In this document: in pieces, positions 36,484-46,269 of the stretch
Layout: each line of letters opens with the position of its first letter
How positions within the stretch are numbered: the stretch's first letter is position 1
NCBI RefSeq assembly: GCF_040448675.1
Contig: NZ_CP159289.1
Location: 4,757,001-4,821,000, forward strand
Source: Dyadobacter sp. 676
GTDB taxonomy: Bacteria > Bacteroidota > Bacteroidia > Cytophagales > Spirosomataceae
Direction: 5' to 3'
DNA length: 64,000 bases
The notes under the pieces: model-generated
Seen by the model: the letters and a program-made list of their open reading frames with translations, nothing else
What the model was told of the DNA's origin: nothing
The model's database searches: none
Position numbers and translations under genes: made by a program

Positions 36484-38214
36484 CTATTTGAGCGATGCCC
36501 TTACTTTCGCTACTTCTTCCGTCGTAACAGGGCTCGCATTGTTTCCGAAACTGCTTCGGATGTGGGTCAGTACCTCTGAAATTTCCTCGTCTTTCAAAAA
36601 GCTGTGTTGCGGCATTACGTTATTGTAGGACTGGCCCTTCACTTCGATGGGGCCTTCGAGCCCGTTCAGTAACACCTTGATAAGCCGCTCCTTGTCGCCG
36701 GTTACCCATTCGGCACCTGCCAGCGGGGGAAAGCGTTGCGAGTCGCCCATGCCATTGCGCTGATGGCAGGCCGAGCAGTACACGTTGTATACCTTTCCTC
36801 CTGCAACGGGTTTGTCTTTATCTAAATTATCATTCACAAAATCGGGCGTACGGATGTGCGACATGGTTTTGCGCTGTTCCATCTTGGCGAGCGCCGTTTT
36901 GTTGAATTTCTTCTTGTTGCCTTTGTAGGTCACTTTCCAGATTTTGCCTTTCTCTGTCTCGGCAATATAAATCGAACCATCGGGTCCCATGGCGATGCCC
37001 ATCGGGCGATATACAGCGTCGCTGACATTTACGATGGGATCGAGGCCTGCAAAACCATCGGCGAAAATCTCGTATTCTCCCGCAACCTGCCCATTTTTGA
37101 AAGGCACAAACCCGATGAAATAGCTCGATTGCGGATAGGGTGCGCGGTTGGTAGAACCGTGGAATGCAATGAACGAACCATTTTTATAATGTTCCGGAAA
37201 CTGGTTCCCCTGGTAAAAGAGAAGGTCGTTCGGCGCCCAGTGTCCTGGGAAACCGATCAGAGGCTTCTCATACTGGTCACACTGACCCACAATTTTGCCA
37301 TCGCCGCCATATTCCGGGTTCAATACTTTTTTGGCCTGCATTTGATCCCAGTAACAATAAGGCCAGCCGGCATGGGTACCTTCTTTAATCCGTAAAAACT
37401 CCTCCGAAGGCAGCAATGCGCTCTGCCAGCCATTGTAAAGCTGCGGCCACAGGCGTAAAAGGTCGTCGCGGCCATGCTGGACGGCATAGAGGTTGTTATC
37501 CTGGAAATTCCAGTCGAGCGCCACGACGCTGCGCAAGCCGGTTGCAAATTTGGTACCGTCTTTCTGTAACTGCCCGGTCTTGTTCGCGTCGAATTTCCAG
37601 ATGCCGCCGTGGTCTTCCAGAATAGGGCAGGGGGTCATTCCCTTCGAGCCCGGCGTGCGGTTTTGCTCCTGGCAGCAATTCGAATTGGCCCCGAAAGGCA
37701 CATACATAAAGCCCTTGTCGTCGAATGTAATCGGCTTCGCGATGTGCTCGTGCATACCGTGTGCGTGATCGTCGGTGAGGATGACCTCTTCCGGGCCATC
37801 CGGCACGAGTTTACCGGGCGTCAGTTTATAACGATAAACGACCAGTTCCGAGCTGAAATACAGGTAACCCTTGTATATCCGCATGGCGGTCCCGTAGGCA
37901 CGTTCTTTCGCTGCGCCGCCGAAACGCCGGATAATATCGGCGCGGCCATCCTTGTTGGTATCCCGCAATGCGATCACGGATTCGCCTTTGTCGGCGAAGC
38001 GCGCTTTGACATAAATGTCTCCATTGTCGTTGACCGCGATATGCCGGGCACGGCCGGGAAGACTGTCCACCACCACCGTAGCCTCGAACCCGTCCGGCAA
38101 AAACAAACCGCCATTTTTAGTGTTGACGACCGGCAAGTCCTGATCGGAACGCTGCGTAAATCCCAACGCCAGAAGTACGAGCAGGGAAGAAGACCATTTG
38201 AAACGCGTTTTCAT
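36484..38214 (-). CDS. Exported dehydrogenase propeller fused to cytochrome c
   Basis: 576 residues from the ATG at 38214. Sec signal at 1-20 (MKTRFKWSSSLLVLLALGFT). Residues 35-450 form a PQQ/GSDH-type propeller (GLFLPDGFEATVVVDSLPGR, AYGTAMRIYKGYLYFSSELV, FATGLRSVVALDWNFQDNNL, HAGWPYCYWDQ and MGIAMGPDGSIYIAETEKG). Residues 480-575 are a cytochrome c domain with CSACH and a distal Met in NNVMPQHSF. Two adjacent cysteines (NSNCCQEQN) may form the vicinal disulfide seen in some PQQ enzymes. Electrons would pass from propeller to own haem, then to the next-door cytochrome. The sugar substrate is not known. Confidence 0.87.
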   Translation of the reverse strand: MKTRFKWSSSLLVLLALGFTQRSDQDLPVVNTKNGGLFLPDGFEATVVVDSLPGRARHIAVNDNGDIYVKARFADKGESVIALRDTNKDGRADIIRRFGGAAKERAYGTAMRIYKGYLYFSSELVVYRYKLTPGKLVPDGPEEVILTDDHAHGMHEHIAKPITFDDKGFMYVPFGANSNCCQEQNRTPGSKGMTPCPILEDHGGIWKFDANKTGQLQKDGTKFATGLRSVVALDWNFQDNNLYAVQHGRDDLLRLWPQLYNGWQSALLPSEEFLRIKEGTHAGWPYCYWDQMQAKKVLNPEYGGDGKIVGQCDQYEKPLIGFPGHWAPNDLLFYQGNQFPEHYKNGSFIAFHGSTNRAPYPQSSYFIGFVPFKNGQVAGEYEIFADGFAGLDPIVNVSDAVYRPMGIAMGPDGSIYIAETEKGKIWKVTYKGNKKKFNKTALAKMEQRKTMSHIRTPDFVNDNLDKDKPVAGGKVYNVYCSACHQRNGMGDSQRFPPLAGAEWVTGDKERLIKVLLNGLEGPIEVKGQSYNNVMPQHSFLKDEEISEVLTHIRSSFGNNASPVTTEEVAKVRASLK

Positions 38215-38252
38215 ATTTGTTTGCAAGAGGGGTTTAGGAAACTTTGGTGCTG

Positions 38253-38316
38253 TAAGCTTTAAGCTATAAGCAATAGGCTCTAGATTTACAGCTTACAGCC
38301 TACGGCTTAAAGCTTA
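38253..38316. repeat. 12-bp inverted repeat flanking the amidohydrolase 3' end
   Basis: TAAGCTTTAAGC (38253-38264) pairs with GCTTAAAGCTTA (38305-38316). Additional copies of GTAAGC/GCTTAC and TATAAGC/GCTTATA extend the symmetry. It lies in the 106-bp space before the dehydrogenase-cytochrome gene, beginning 5 bp past the corrected stop of the amidohydrolase. Confidence 0.75.
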
Positions 38317-38320
38317 TAGC

Positions 38321-39572
38321 CTACTTTAAATATACCGGCGACGTTATTCCGTTTAAGTCGTAAACTATTTTCCCCCCCCATGATGGTGAGTTCGCATTCG
38401 AGTTTTTCTTTGCCTGTTACCTTGTAGCCTGTCTTGTCATAGAAACCGAAATTGCCCTGGCGCATTGAAAATACGGCCACGTCGGCTATGGCGCCTTCCG
38501 AGATATGGCCGAGCTGTTCGCGGTGAATTACTTTGGCGGGTTCCCAGGTGCTGGCCCTGATTACCGACGGCAAATCCATTCCCATATTGTAAAACTTCGA
38601 CATGACGCTCAGCATATCCTTCATCGAGCCGTTCATACTGCCTGTATGGAGGTCGGTGCTGATGGTGTTGGGATAAAAACCAGCCTTCATGGCCGGGATT
38701 GCCTGCGAGTAGTTGAAGCTCGCACCGCCATAACCCACATCGAAAATGATGCCCTTTTTACGCGCTTCGATGACGAACGGTTTCACTTTTTGCGTGGCTT
38801 CATCCACAATGGTTTCTCTCACATTGCCTTCGAGCAGGGTATAAGCGTGTGTATAAATGTCGCCCGGACGAAGATGTTTCATAAAAAGTTCTTCGAGCGG
38901 AAGTGGGGGCGTGCTGCCGCCAAAATCGATCATAACCGGCATATTGGCCAGTTTTCCGGCCTTTACGGCATTGTCGACCGGTTTCCAGTCCTTGCCCTGG
39001 AAGTGCGCCACTTTGAAACCAACTACATCATTACGGTTCTTGATAGCCACGCCCGCGGCCAGGTTCGGGTCCATATCGGCGGTGTCCTGTTCCCAGGTGC
39101 CGCCGCGCATCCCCTGGCCTACGATATTGAGGAACGAGAGTACGCGGGTTTTGGAATTGAAGATCACATTGTTTTTAAACTCCGAAAACGAATCCCAGCC
39201 GGCACCACCCGCGTCGACGATCGTCGTCACGCCTACGCGGAAGGTGAAACCGTCGGGTGGGACCGCCACCAAACCATTACTGAGGTAATGGTTTGGCTCG
39301 GTACCGAAAAACACGTGTCCGTGGATATCGATCAATCCGGGTGTGACATACATCCCTTTGGCATCCACCACCTGGCGGGCCTCCTTCGGATCGATATCCT
39401 TCGCCACTTTTTTGATCTTGCCTTCGAAAATACCGACATCCATCACCTGATTGATATTGTTCTTCGGGTCGATCACCGTGCCGCCTTTGATCAGTATGCT
39501 GTACGTCTGCGCATGGGAAGCCACACCGGTCAGACATGCCAGAAGAATGATAAGGAAGGACTTGTGTTGCAT
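38321..39572 (-). CDS. Exported amidohydrolase/deacetylase (second paralogue) with apparent frameshift
   Basis: A Sec signal (MQHKSFLIILLACLTGVASH) and the same motifs as the copy at 22676-23950: GLIDIHGH, DVVGFKVAHFQG, IYTHAYTLL and ISTDLHTGSMN. The frame breaks in a run of eight G on the coding strand (plus 38372-38379). As read, the protein ends in an unrelated tail at 38307. With seven G it ends GGKIVYDLNGITSPVYLK at 38321, matching the paralogue's GKVVYDLNGLTNPIVV and giving 416 residues. It follows the SelA-like gene by about 50 bp. Relatives pair with SelA-like lyases elsewhere, so a deacylase feeding that enzyme is plausible. Confidence 0.88.
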
Positions 39573-39623
39573 GCTAATGATTAAAGGTTTGGGTTTAGGA
39601 ATGTTAAATGGTACTGTACATAT

Positions 39624-40847
39624 TTAAACAACTGCTTTCGACAGTTCTTCTTTGAGCCGGGATGCCACGATTTTCTCCTCGCCCGGTTTGAGCATCCAGG
39701 TGGTGATAGTCAGCGAGTTGTTCTCGCCGGTCATCACTTCGATCGACGGGTTGCCTTTCCGGAGGCTTTCCTGCAATGTTTTCACAGGCAGGCTTATTTT
39801 GGCGGCGTCCCAGGATACTTTCAGTGTAGGGGTGTGATTACCCAGCTCCGGGACCGTGACTTCGGTAACGACGCCTTTTACACCTTTTACCGCATTCTCG
39901 ATCGTAGCCACGCGGTCTTCCCAGATTTTCCACTCCTTTTTGTGGTCCATCTTCACGAAATTGTCGAGAGCGACATACATGCCCAGGATCTCCTCCTTGT
40001 TCACTTTCATCCCGCGGCCGATAGTCGATCCGCGTGGAGGCATACTGAGGCGCGCGGCGTCGATGTATTGTTTTTTACCCATCAGGATACCGGCGCTCTG
40101 TGGCCCGCGCATGGCCTTTCCGCCCGATACGCACACAAGGTCGAAGCCCATGTCGTTGAAACGCCACAAGTTTTCGACCGGCGGCACGTCGGCGGCCATG
40201 TCGATCATCGTAGGGATACCATTCTTTTTAGCGATCTCCACCCATTGCTCGTGTTTGATCTGCCCCTTATCCGACTGGATGTGCAGGAACCACATCAATG
40301 CAGTCTTTTCATTGATCGCCTTCTGCAACTCTTCGGCAGTTTCGACCTGGACAATTTTGCAGCCGGTATTGGTCAATGCATGCGAATAGCCGATGTTGTG
40401 GCCTTTTTGTATGATCACCTCCGATTTCATGCCGGTGCCTTCCAGGTGGGGGAGCGCTTCCACTTTTTTCTGGTCCATGCCCGTGAGTACGCCTGCGAGC
40501 CCTAGCGTAAGTGCCGAGAAGCAGCCGGCAGTCACGACCGCGGATTCGGCATGTGTAACAGCTGCGATTTTCTCGCCTACTTTCGTCTGGACCTCGTCGA
40601 GCATCATAAAATCTTTAGACGCGCCCTGGATCGTGGCTACCACATCGTCCTGCATTAATGAACCGGTCATAGCGGTGTAGGTACCGGCCGCGTTGATGAA
40701 CGTACGGATACCTAACTCTTTGGCCAGGTTGCGCATGGGCACTTTCGCAACGAGGCTCGCGGCTTCGGCGGTGCCGCTTTGGCCCAAAAATCCGCCCAGA
40801 AGGGGAAATGCGGACAGATGCTTGATTAAATCTCTACGGTTTATCAT
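39624..40847 (-). CDS. Tat-exported SelA-like PLP-dependent lyase
   Basis: About 407 residues from the ATG at 40847, which begins a twin-arginine signal (MINRRDLIKHLSAFPLLGGF). Fold-type I aminotransferase-like enzyme of the SelA/D-glucosaminate ammonia-lyase group: RTFINAAGTYTAMTGSLM, AVVTAGCFSALTLGLAG, IDMAADVPP with the PLP-ring Asp (about 216), and CVSGGKAMRGPQSAGILMG with the Schiff-base Lys (about 244). Relatives remove ammonia from D-glucosaminate 6-phosphate or similar 2-amino acids. Export with bound cofactor through Tat is consistent with a PLP enzyme. It heads the block with amidohydrolase, dehydrogenases, cytochrome and RidA. Confidence 0.88.
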   Translation of the reverse strand: MINRRDLIKHLSAFPLLGGFLGQSGTAEAASLVAKVPMRNLAKELGIRTFINAAGTYTAMTGSLMQDDVVATIQGASKDFMMLDEVQTKVGEKIAAVTHAESAVVTAGCFSALTLGLAGVLTGMDQKKVEALPHLEGTGMKSEVIIQKGHNIGYSHALTNTGCKIVQVETAEELQKAINEKTALMWFLHIQSDKGQIKHEQWVEIAKKNGIPTMIDMAADVPPVENLWRFNDMGFDLVCVSGGKAMRGPQSAGILMGKKQYIDAARLSMPPRGSTIGRGMKVNKEEILGMYVALDNFVKMDHKKEWKIWEDRVATIENAVKGVKGVVTEVTVPELGNHTPTLKVSWDAAKISLPVKTLQESLRKGNPSIEVMTGENNSLTITTWMLKPGEEKIVASRLKEELSKAVV

Positions 40848-41039
40848 AATGGTTAAGGGCTGAATAGGTTGGTTAAAGGCTCTACGACACGGTTTTGGCA
40901 ATAAGCAGAGAAAGGATGCATTTTATAGGTGCCGATACTCTGTTTTGTAAGTTTATTTTTTTAATAATCAAAAATTTTAAAAATAAACTTTGGTCATTGT
41001 CGGTTTTGTAGCCTTTTTATTCCGAATAGAGGGTTGCTG

Positions 41040-41079
41040 AAAGTGCCTTCCGGAACAATTCGCCGGAAGGCACTTTTTA
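41040..41079. terminator. Terminator hairpin after susD (second locus)
   Basis: A perfect 14-bp stem, AAAGTGCCTTCCGG (41040-41053) with CCGGAAGGCACTTT (41063-41076), 9-bp loop, 14 bp past the susD stop. The T run is longer on the plus strand (five T to 41077) than on the minus strand (three T), so termination of leftward susCD transcription relies mainly on the strong stem. It separates susCD from the SelA-like operon. Confidence 0.8.
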
Positions 41080-41092
41080 CTACTCGTCTACT

Positions 41093-42668
41093 TTAATCTA
41101 CATCCCACCATATTGGGGTGGCTGCACTGTCCTTTCCACCGAGGTGTGCCGCTACGGCTGCTTTTACGGCATCACCGCTGGAATTGGTCACAGCCGACGG
41201 ATAAGTCAATCGTTTGATAAAGGTTCCGGCCGGAAGATCAGGGTTTTTCGTCACCGCTACCGGATAAAGTTTGGGATAACCCGTCCTTCTGAATTCCGAC
41301 CACGCTTCGGTACCCTCGGGATAGAGCGCTATCCATTTTTGGGTAATGATTTTTTCCAGTTTGGTCTCAAAGTTATCCGTCTCGCTCCATTTAACGGTTA
41401 CCTTAGTTTGTGCAGGGAGATTGTTGGCTGTGTTTTTCGGATCGACATAGGCAATCTGCGTCCCGGTACTCAAAAGGTACTCGTCTACACCGCCTGCCCC
41501 ATTAGCTTTGAAGGACGCGCGAATGCCGTCTTCATAGAATTTCTGAGCCGTACCGCCCATATTCCATCCGCGCAAGGCGCCTTCCGCTTTCAGGAAATAG
41601 CTTTCCGCAACGTCCACTTGTTTTACCGGCGACGTCGTGGATACATTTGGGAGGGAATAGAACTGATAACGGCTTTTTTCAGGCCTGTCCGAACCGGCAC
41701 GAATACCCTTGATCTTCCCACTCGCGACTGGGTCGGTTGCAGGCACGGCGTAGAGCCGGAAGGCGCGGATCGCTGAAACCTGTTAGGAAGGTTTCGACCG
41801 TCGCTGACAAGCGGGTATCAGACCAGGCATTGGCCATGGTATAGTAGGGGTTGGTAGTGGTAGGTGTTACCGAGAACCCAATGTCGGTGAGCAGACCGCC
41901 GTTTTCCGCTGCTACCGCTTTTTCGCCTTCCGTTTTTGCCAGATCCGGTTTAACCTTTGAAATCCGGATGGCAAGGCGAAGACGCAATGTGTTCGCCAGT
42001 TTGATCCAGTTGGTATATTCGCCAAGGAGCGAGGACTTGTCCCATTTCGCAAAACGCGTCTTGTCCGCATTCGGGTTGGCTGCTTCTGCCGCTTTGAGAG
42101 CGGTTACGGCTTTGTCGAGCTCGGCAAAGAATGCTGTATAAGCTTCCTCTTCTGAATCGAAGGCGACTTGCGCGGCAGTACCGTACTTGGTGTAAGGGTA
42201 TGGTCCAAATGTATCCACGAGGCGGTGTGCCGCAGCTACTTTAATAATCAACGCAATTGCATATAAATCGGGATATTTGGTTTCATAACCCTTTTTCCAC
42301 ATTTGCAGCCATTGGTCCATCACGTTCTGGGTCGAGGTGTTCCAGGCGGTGTTATTCCAGCCGTCAACCATGAAATAGGTGGTCGTGTTTTCGTTGTTAA
42401 GGAATGGCGTAGGCGTTTCCAGGTAACCGGCATAAGATTCGGCTTGCAGGTTCTGTTGGGTTTGCACCGCGGTAGTGGTAGCCACGATGCGGTTCATCAT
42501 CAGGGGAAGCAAGATGCCTCCTTCGTTGGCATCCTGAACGAGTTGCTCGTCGGTAATGAGCTTTTCATCCTGGTTCAGCGTTTGCATGTAATCTGTACAA
42601 GACGAGACAGAAAGCAGGCATCCCAGGGCCAGTACGCTGTATTTGTATTTTTCTATAAAGAATTTCAT
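41093..42668 (-). CDS. susD-like: SusD/RagB-family surface lipoprotein, second locus, with apparent frameshift
   Basis: The N-terminal frame (from 42668) has a lipoprotein signal with Cys24 (LSVSSCTD) and SusD features to FLTGFSDPRLPA. The C-terminal frame resumes at RLYAVPATDPVASGKIKGI and runs through VDVAESYFLKAEGALRGW and ALYPEGTEAWSEFRRTGYPK to the normal end IWWDVD. The break is near 41754-41768. The junction reads CTTCCGGCTCTAC; adding a second copy of the 8-bp unit TTCCGGCT restores DPRLPAFRLYAVPA and a 527-residue protein. So this looks like loss of one copy of a direct repeat, not a homopolymer slip. It follows susC by 14 bp. Confidence 0.88.
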
Positions 42669-42682
42669 GAGAACGATAGTTA

Positions 42683-45600
42683 TTAGAAGGTTGCACGAAC
42701 AGTTACACCATAAGAACGGGTAGCAGGAATGCTGAACCCTTCAATTCCCTGCATGGCGTTGGCGGTAGTAATGCTGACTTCGGGATCGAAGGGCGCATCT
42801 TTATAGAAGAAAAAGAGGTTTCTGCTGATGAATGAAACGCTGATGTCCTTGATCGCTTTGGAAACTTTCGGAAATGTGTAGCCGAGTGCGAGTTCGCGCA
42901 TACGCACGTTGGTCGCGCTGAACATGTACTCTTCTGCTGCGGCAGCCACATCGCCCTTACCAGAGATAAAGTTATAGTACGTTTCAGCAGGGATCGTTTT
43001 GCCGTTCACATTCACGCCTCCCGCGTCACGCGCGTCGCCCGATCTTTTCGACAGACCTTTGAAGTCCAGCCACTGCTCTGTCATTGAAGCAATTTTACCG
43101 CCGAAGCGGCCATCTACCAGGAAGGATAGCGTTGCATTTTTGTATTTAAACTGGTTGTTAAAGCCGAGCAAGAATTTCGGGTTTGCATTGCCAAGATACT
43201 GATCGGTGCCTGGCGAGAGGAGCGGAAGTCCTGTGGTTTCGTTGTACTTGATGTTGCCGTTTTCGTCACGCTGATAAGTTTTTCCGAAAAGATCGCCATA
43301 AGAGCCATATTCACGCCCCCCAAGGTTCGGAATGCCCGGGCGCGTCAGAAATAGTTGGAGCATCCGCGTACTGCCGCCAGCTTGCAACACAAACCAGTCG
43401 GCTTTCAGCAAGCTACTCAGCTCCCTAATCTGGTTGACGTTTCGTGAGAAGTTCAAGGCCGGCGTCCATGTCAGGCCGCCGCCAAGGTCAGCTTTGTAGC
43501 TCAGTGTAGATTCGAAACCTTTGTTCCGGATGGTACCTCCATTGATCCAGAAATTGGAAGCACCGGCCCCTGCCGGTGCCTGGATTTGGAATACCTGATC
43601 GTAGGTGGTCGCATTGTAATAAGTGAGGTTAAAGCTCAGTTTGTCCTTGAAGAACCGCAACTCGGTACCAATCTCATAAGAACGGGTGCGCTCCGGTTTC
43701 AGGCTGGTAGTGTCGCTTCCACTGAAAAACGGCAGTGTACCGCGGCCATTCACGTTTTCATCATTCGACAGAGAGTAAGGGGGCGTCCAGTTAGCCACGC
43801 CGAAGGGCAGCGCATTACCTACTTCGGCGTACGAAGCGCGGACCTTTGCGAACGAGAGAATATCACTCGGTTTTAAATGTTCGGTGAGCACATATGACAG
43901 ACCTACGGACGGATAGAAGAAGGACTGGTTCACCGTTGACGACCATTCTTTGCGGGCTGTCAAGTCAACAAAGAATGTTTCTTTGTAACCTACAGTGGCA
44001 GTTCCGAATAACGCCTGGGATAGCCTTTTCTGCAAACTTTCCGTTGCGTTGAAGAAGCCTTGGCCCGTGAGGCTTTGCAATGCATACACTGAGAAATAGT
44101 TGGGATATGAAAGCGTGTTGGTTGCGCCGTTGTTGCCCACATTCATATCATAAAAGGTATTCTGCGTATTGCTGAAACCGAGAGTCGCCGAAACGAAAAC
44201 GTCTTTGCTAAACGATTTGGTGCCACTAAGCAAAACGTCCGAATAGAGTTGGTCTGTGTTGGTCAGGTTCTTGCGGTAGCCACCGTTGCTACCAACCAAT
44301 GTCGGGTCCGACGATGCATATTGGCGTAGCTCGTAAGTGTCCTGAACCTTGTCATACGTAGCGCGGCCTTGAAGATTTAACCAATCTGTGATCGCCCATT
44401 TGGCTGAGAAAGCATAAATCGTGCGGTTACGAAACTGGTCGGTCTGGTTGCGTTTAGACAGCCAATATGGGTTCTGGTTGGAGCTTGCTTCGTTTTTGAT
44501 GTACGGCCAGTTTTGAACATTCATCAAGCGGGCGGGATCCCATTTCTCGAAGTTGCCACCGCTGTATTTGGAGAAATCATCGCCGGTCGGGAAGAGGTAA
44601 AGGCTGAAAATAGGGCTGTAATAGAAACCCGACTGCGGACGGTTGTATACTTTTTGCTCGATATAGTTGACGGATGCGTCAAGAGACAGTTTGTTGTTGA
44701 AAAGCTGTGTCGTTCCGCGGAGGTTCACGTTATGACGGTTGTAATCGTTTTCGGGAACAATGCCATTTGCCTTGGTATTAGCGTATGATACATAGAATTG
44801 CCCGATGTCGTTGCCATTCGTGATGGAAAGGCTGTTAACGAACGTCTTACCGGTGTTGAAAAAGTCTTTCAGGTGCTTGTCGCTGCCGTTGGTGATTTTT
44901 GGGCCCCAACTGTCGTTCACAGCGGTGTTGGCAACTCCACCATAGCCCTGTCCGTATGACGTTTGAACCTGCGGCAATGCGATCGGATTTTCGAAGTTAG
45001 CCGTTGAGGAAAAGTTGATGGACGCAAAACCTTTCCGGCCTCTTTTCGTTGTAACCAAAATCACCCCGTTCGCCGCCTGGCTTCCATACAACGCTGCTGC
45101 GGACGCACCTTTGAGAATCGAAATGTTCTCGATGTCTTCAGGATTAAGGTTGGAGATCGCATCGCCTGCATCACGGGTATCGAATAATGTAGTACCCTGT
45201 GCTCCGTTGGCATTGTTCATTGGAATACCGTCGATGACGTACAGGGGCTGATTGTTACCGGTAATGGATTTGTTGCCACGGAGTAGCACTTTAGAAGAAG
45301 ACCCCGGGCCGCCTGTTCCTTTTGTAATAACCACACCCGCAGCCTTACCGGCCAGCGAGTTTACCATATTAGGGTCTTTCACACGCGTAAGCTCCTCTCC
45401 GCCCACATTTTGTTGCGCGTAGGTCATGCTCTTGGCATCTTTTTCGATACCCAGTGCCGTTACGACTACCTCGCCGAGTTGCTTTACGTCGTCCAACAAA
45501 ACGACATCGATCACCGAGCGGCCGCCGACGGTGATCTCTTGGCTGGTATATCCGATGGAGGAAATAATCAGTACCGAATTATCGTCGGGCACATTGATTG

Positions 45601-46138
45601 AAAACTTACCATTGATATCGGTGGTGGTTCCGGCAGTTGTTCCTTTTAATAGAATGTTGGCCCCCGGAATACCCGAGCCTTTGGCATCCCTGACAATGCC
45701 GGTCACTTCTTTCGCAAGTGTTCGGGCGGCTGGAGTCGAAACAGGCACTTCCGCAGCGGCGCGTGAAACCGGTTTATCGTTTATGACAATATTATTGTTG
45801 ATCTGGGTATAGCCAAGTCCGGTGCCTGTCAGTATGGTTTCCAGGATCTCTTTCACTGTTTTACTTTCAAGGGAGACCGAAATGCGTTTCTTTTTATCGA
45901 TCCGCTCAATGCTTGTGACAAATTTGAAATCACTTTTTTTCTCAATAGCCAGAAAAGCTTTTTGAAGTGTGACGTCTTTGAGGTAAAGCGAAATCTTCAC
46001 TTCCTCGATGCTTTGCACAGAGCGGGGATTCATCGCGAAGACCGATCTGCCGACCGCCAGGATAACGACCATCAGCACGAGTAGCTTCCAAGACCGGCTC
46101 GCGGCACGGCGGTGTTGTACAGGTAACAATTTGCTCAT
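42683..46138 (-). CDS. susC-like: SusC/RagA-family TonB-dependent transporter, second locus
   Basis: 1151 residues. Signal peptide at about 16-36 (SWKLLVLMVVILAVGRSVFA). STN domain about 45-120 (ISLYLKDVTLQKAFLAIEKK), carboxypeptidase-regulatory-like domain about 143-225 (GIVRDAKGSGIPGANILLKG), plug with KVLLRGNKSITGNNQPLYVI and NISILKGASAAALYGSQAAN, then the barrel. The STN domain fits regulation by the FecR at 46270 and the ECF sigma factor at 47377, all in the classic order sigma, FecR, SusC, SusD. Unlike the first locus this unit is uninterrupted. The ligand is unknown; the following operon suggests a small amino-sugar or acylated compound. Confidence 0.95.
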   Translation of the reverse strand: MSKLLPVQHRRAASRSWKLLVLMVVILAVGRSVFAMNPRSVQSIEEVKISLYLKDVTLQKAFLAIEKKSDFKFVTSIERIDKKKRISVSLESKTVKEILETILTGTGLGYTQINNNIVINDKPVSRAAAEVPVSTPAARTLAKEVTGIVRDAKGSGIPGANILLKGTTAGTTTDINGKFSINVPDDNSVLIISSIGYTSQEITVGGRSVIDVVLLDDVKQLGEVVVTALGIEKDAKSMTYAQQNVGGEELTRVKDPNMVNSLAGKAAGVVITKGTGGPGSSSKVLLRGNKSITGNNQPLYVIDGIPMNNANGAQGTTLFDTRDAGDAISNLNPEDIENISILKGASAAALYGSQAANGVILVTTKRGRKGFASINFSSTANFENPIALPQVQTSYGQGYGGVANTAVNDSWGPKITNGSDKHLKDFFNTGKTFVNSLSITNGNDIGQFYVSYANTKANGIVPENDYNRHNVNLRGTTQLFNNKLSLDASVNYIEQKVYNRPQSGFYYSPIFSLYLFPTGDDFSKYSGGNFEKWDPARLMNVQNWPYIKNEASSNQNPYWLSKRNQTDQFRNRTIYAFSAKWAITDWLNLQGRATYDKVQDTYELRQYASSDPTLVGSNGGYRKNLTNTDQLYSDVLLSGTKSFSKDVFVSATLGFSNTQNTFYDMNVGNNGATNTLSYPNYFSVYALQSLTGQGFFNATESLQKRLSQALFGTATVGYKETFFVDLTARKEWSSTVNQSFFYPSVGLSYVLTEHLKPSDILSFAKVRASYAEVGNALPFGVANWTPPYSLSNDENVNGRGTLPFFSGSDTTSLKPERTRSYEIGTELRFFKDKLSFNLTYYNATTYDQVFQIQAPAGAGASNFWINGGTIRNKGFESTLSYKADLGGGLTWTPALNFSRNVNQIRELSSLLKADWFVLQAGGSTRMLQLFLTRPGIPNLGGREYGSYGDLFGKTYQRDENGNIKYNETTGLPLLSPGTDQYLGNANPKFLLGFNNQFKYKNATLSFLVDGRFGGKIASMTEQWLDFKGLSKRSGDARDAGGVNVNGKTIPAETYYNFISGKGDVAAAAEEYMFSATNVRMRELALGYTFPKVSKAIKDISVSFISRNLFFFYKDAPFDPEVSITTANAMQGIEGFSIPATRSYGVTVRATF

Positions 46139-46269
46139 ACGATTGGGTAGAAAAGGTTAAATTGAGAATTGAGGGATATATAAAACTGCACATAATAATG
46201 CCGGTCGGTAAATGCTCTGTTTACACGCTGATGCTTTGGGCCTATGTCGGTATATGTCTGGTTTTGATT

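Noticed and set aside
38505..39584. 359-codon plus-strand frame opposite amidohydrolase 2
   Set aside because: Shadow; the same antisense openness is seen for the paralogue, as expected from codon bias.
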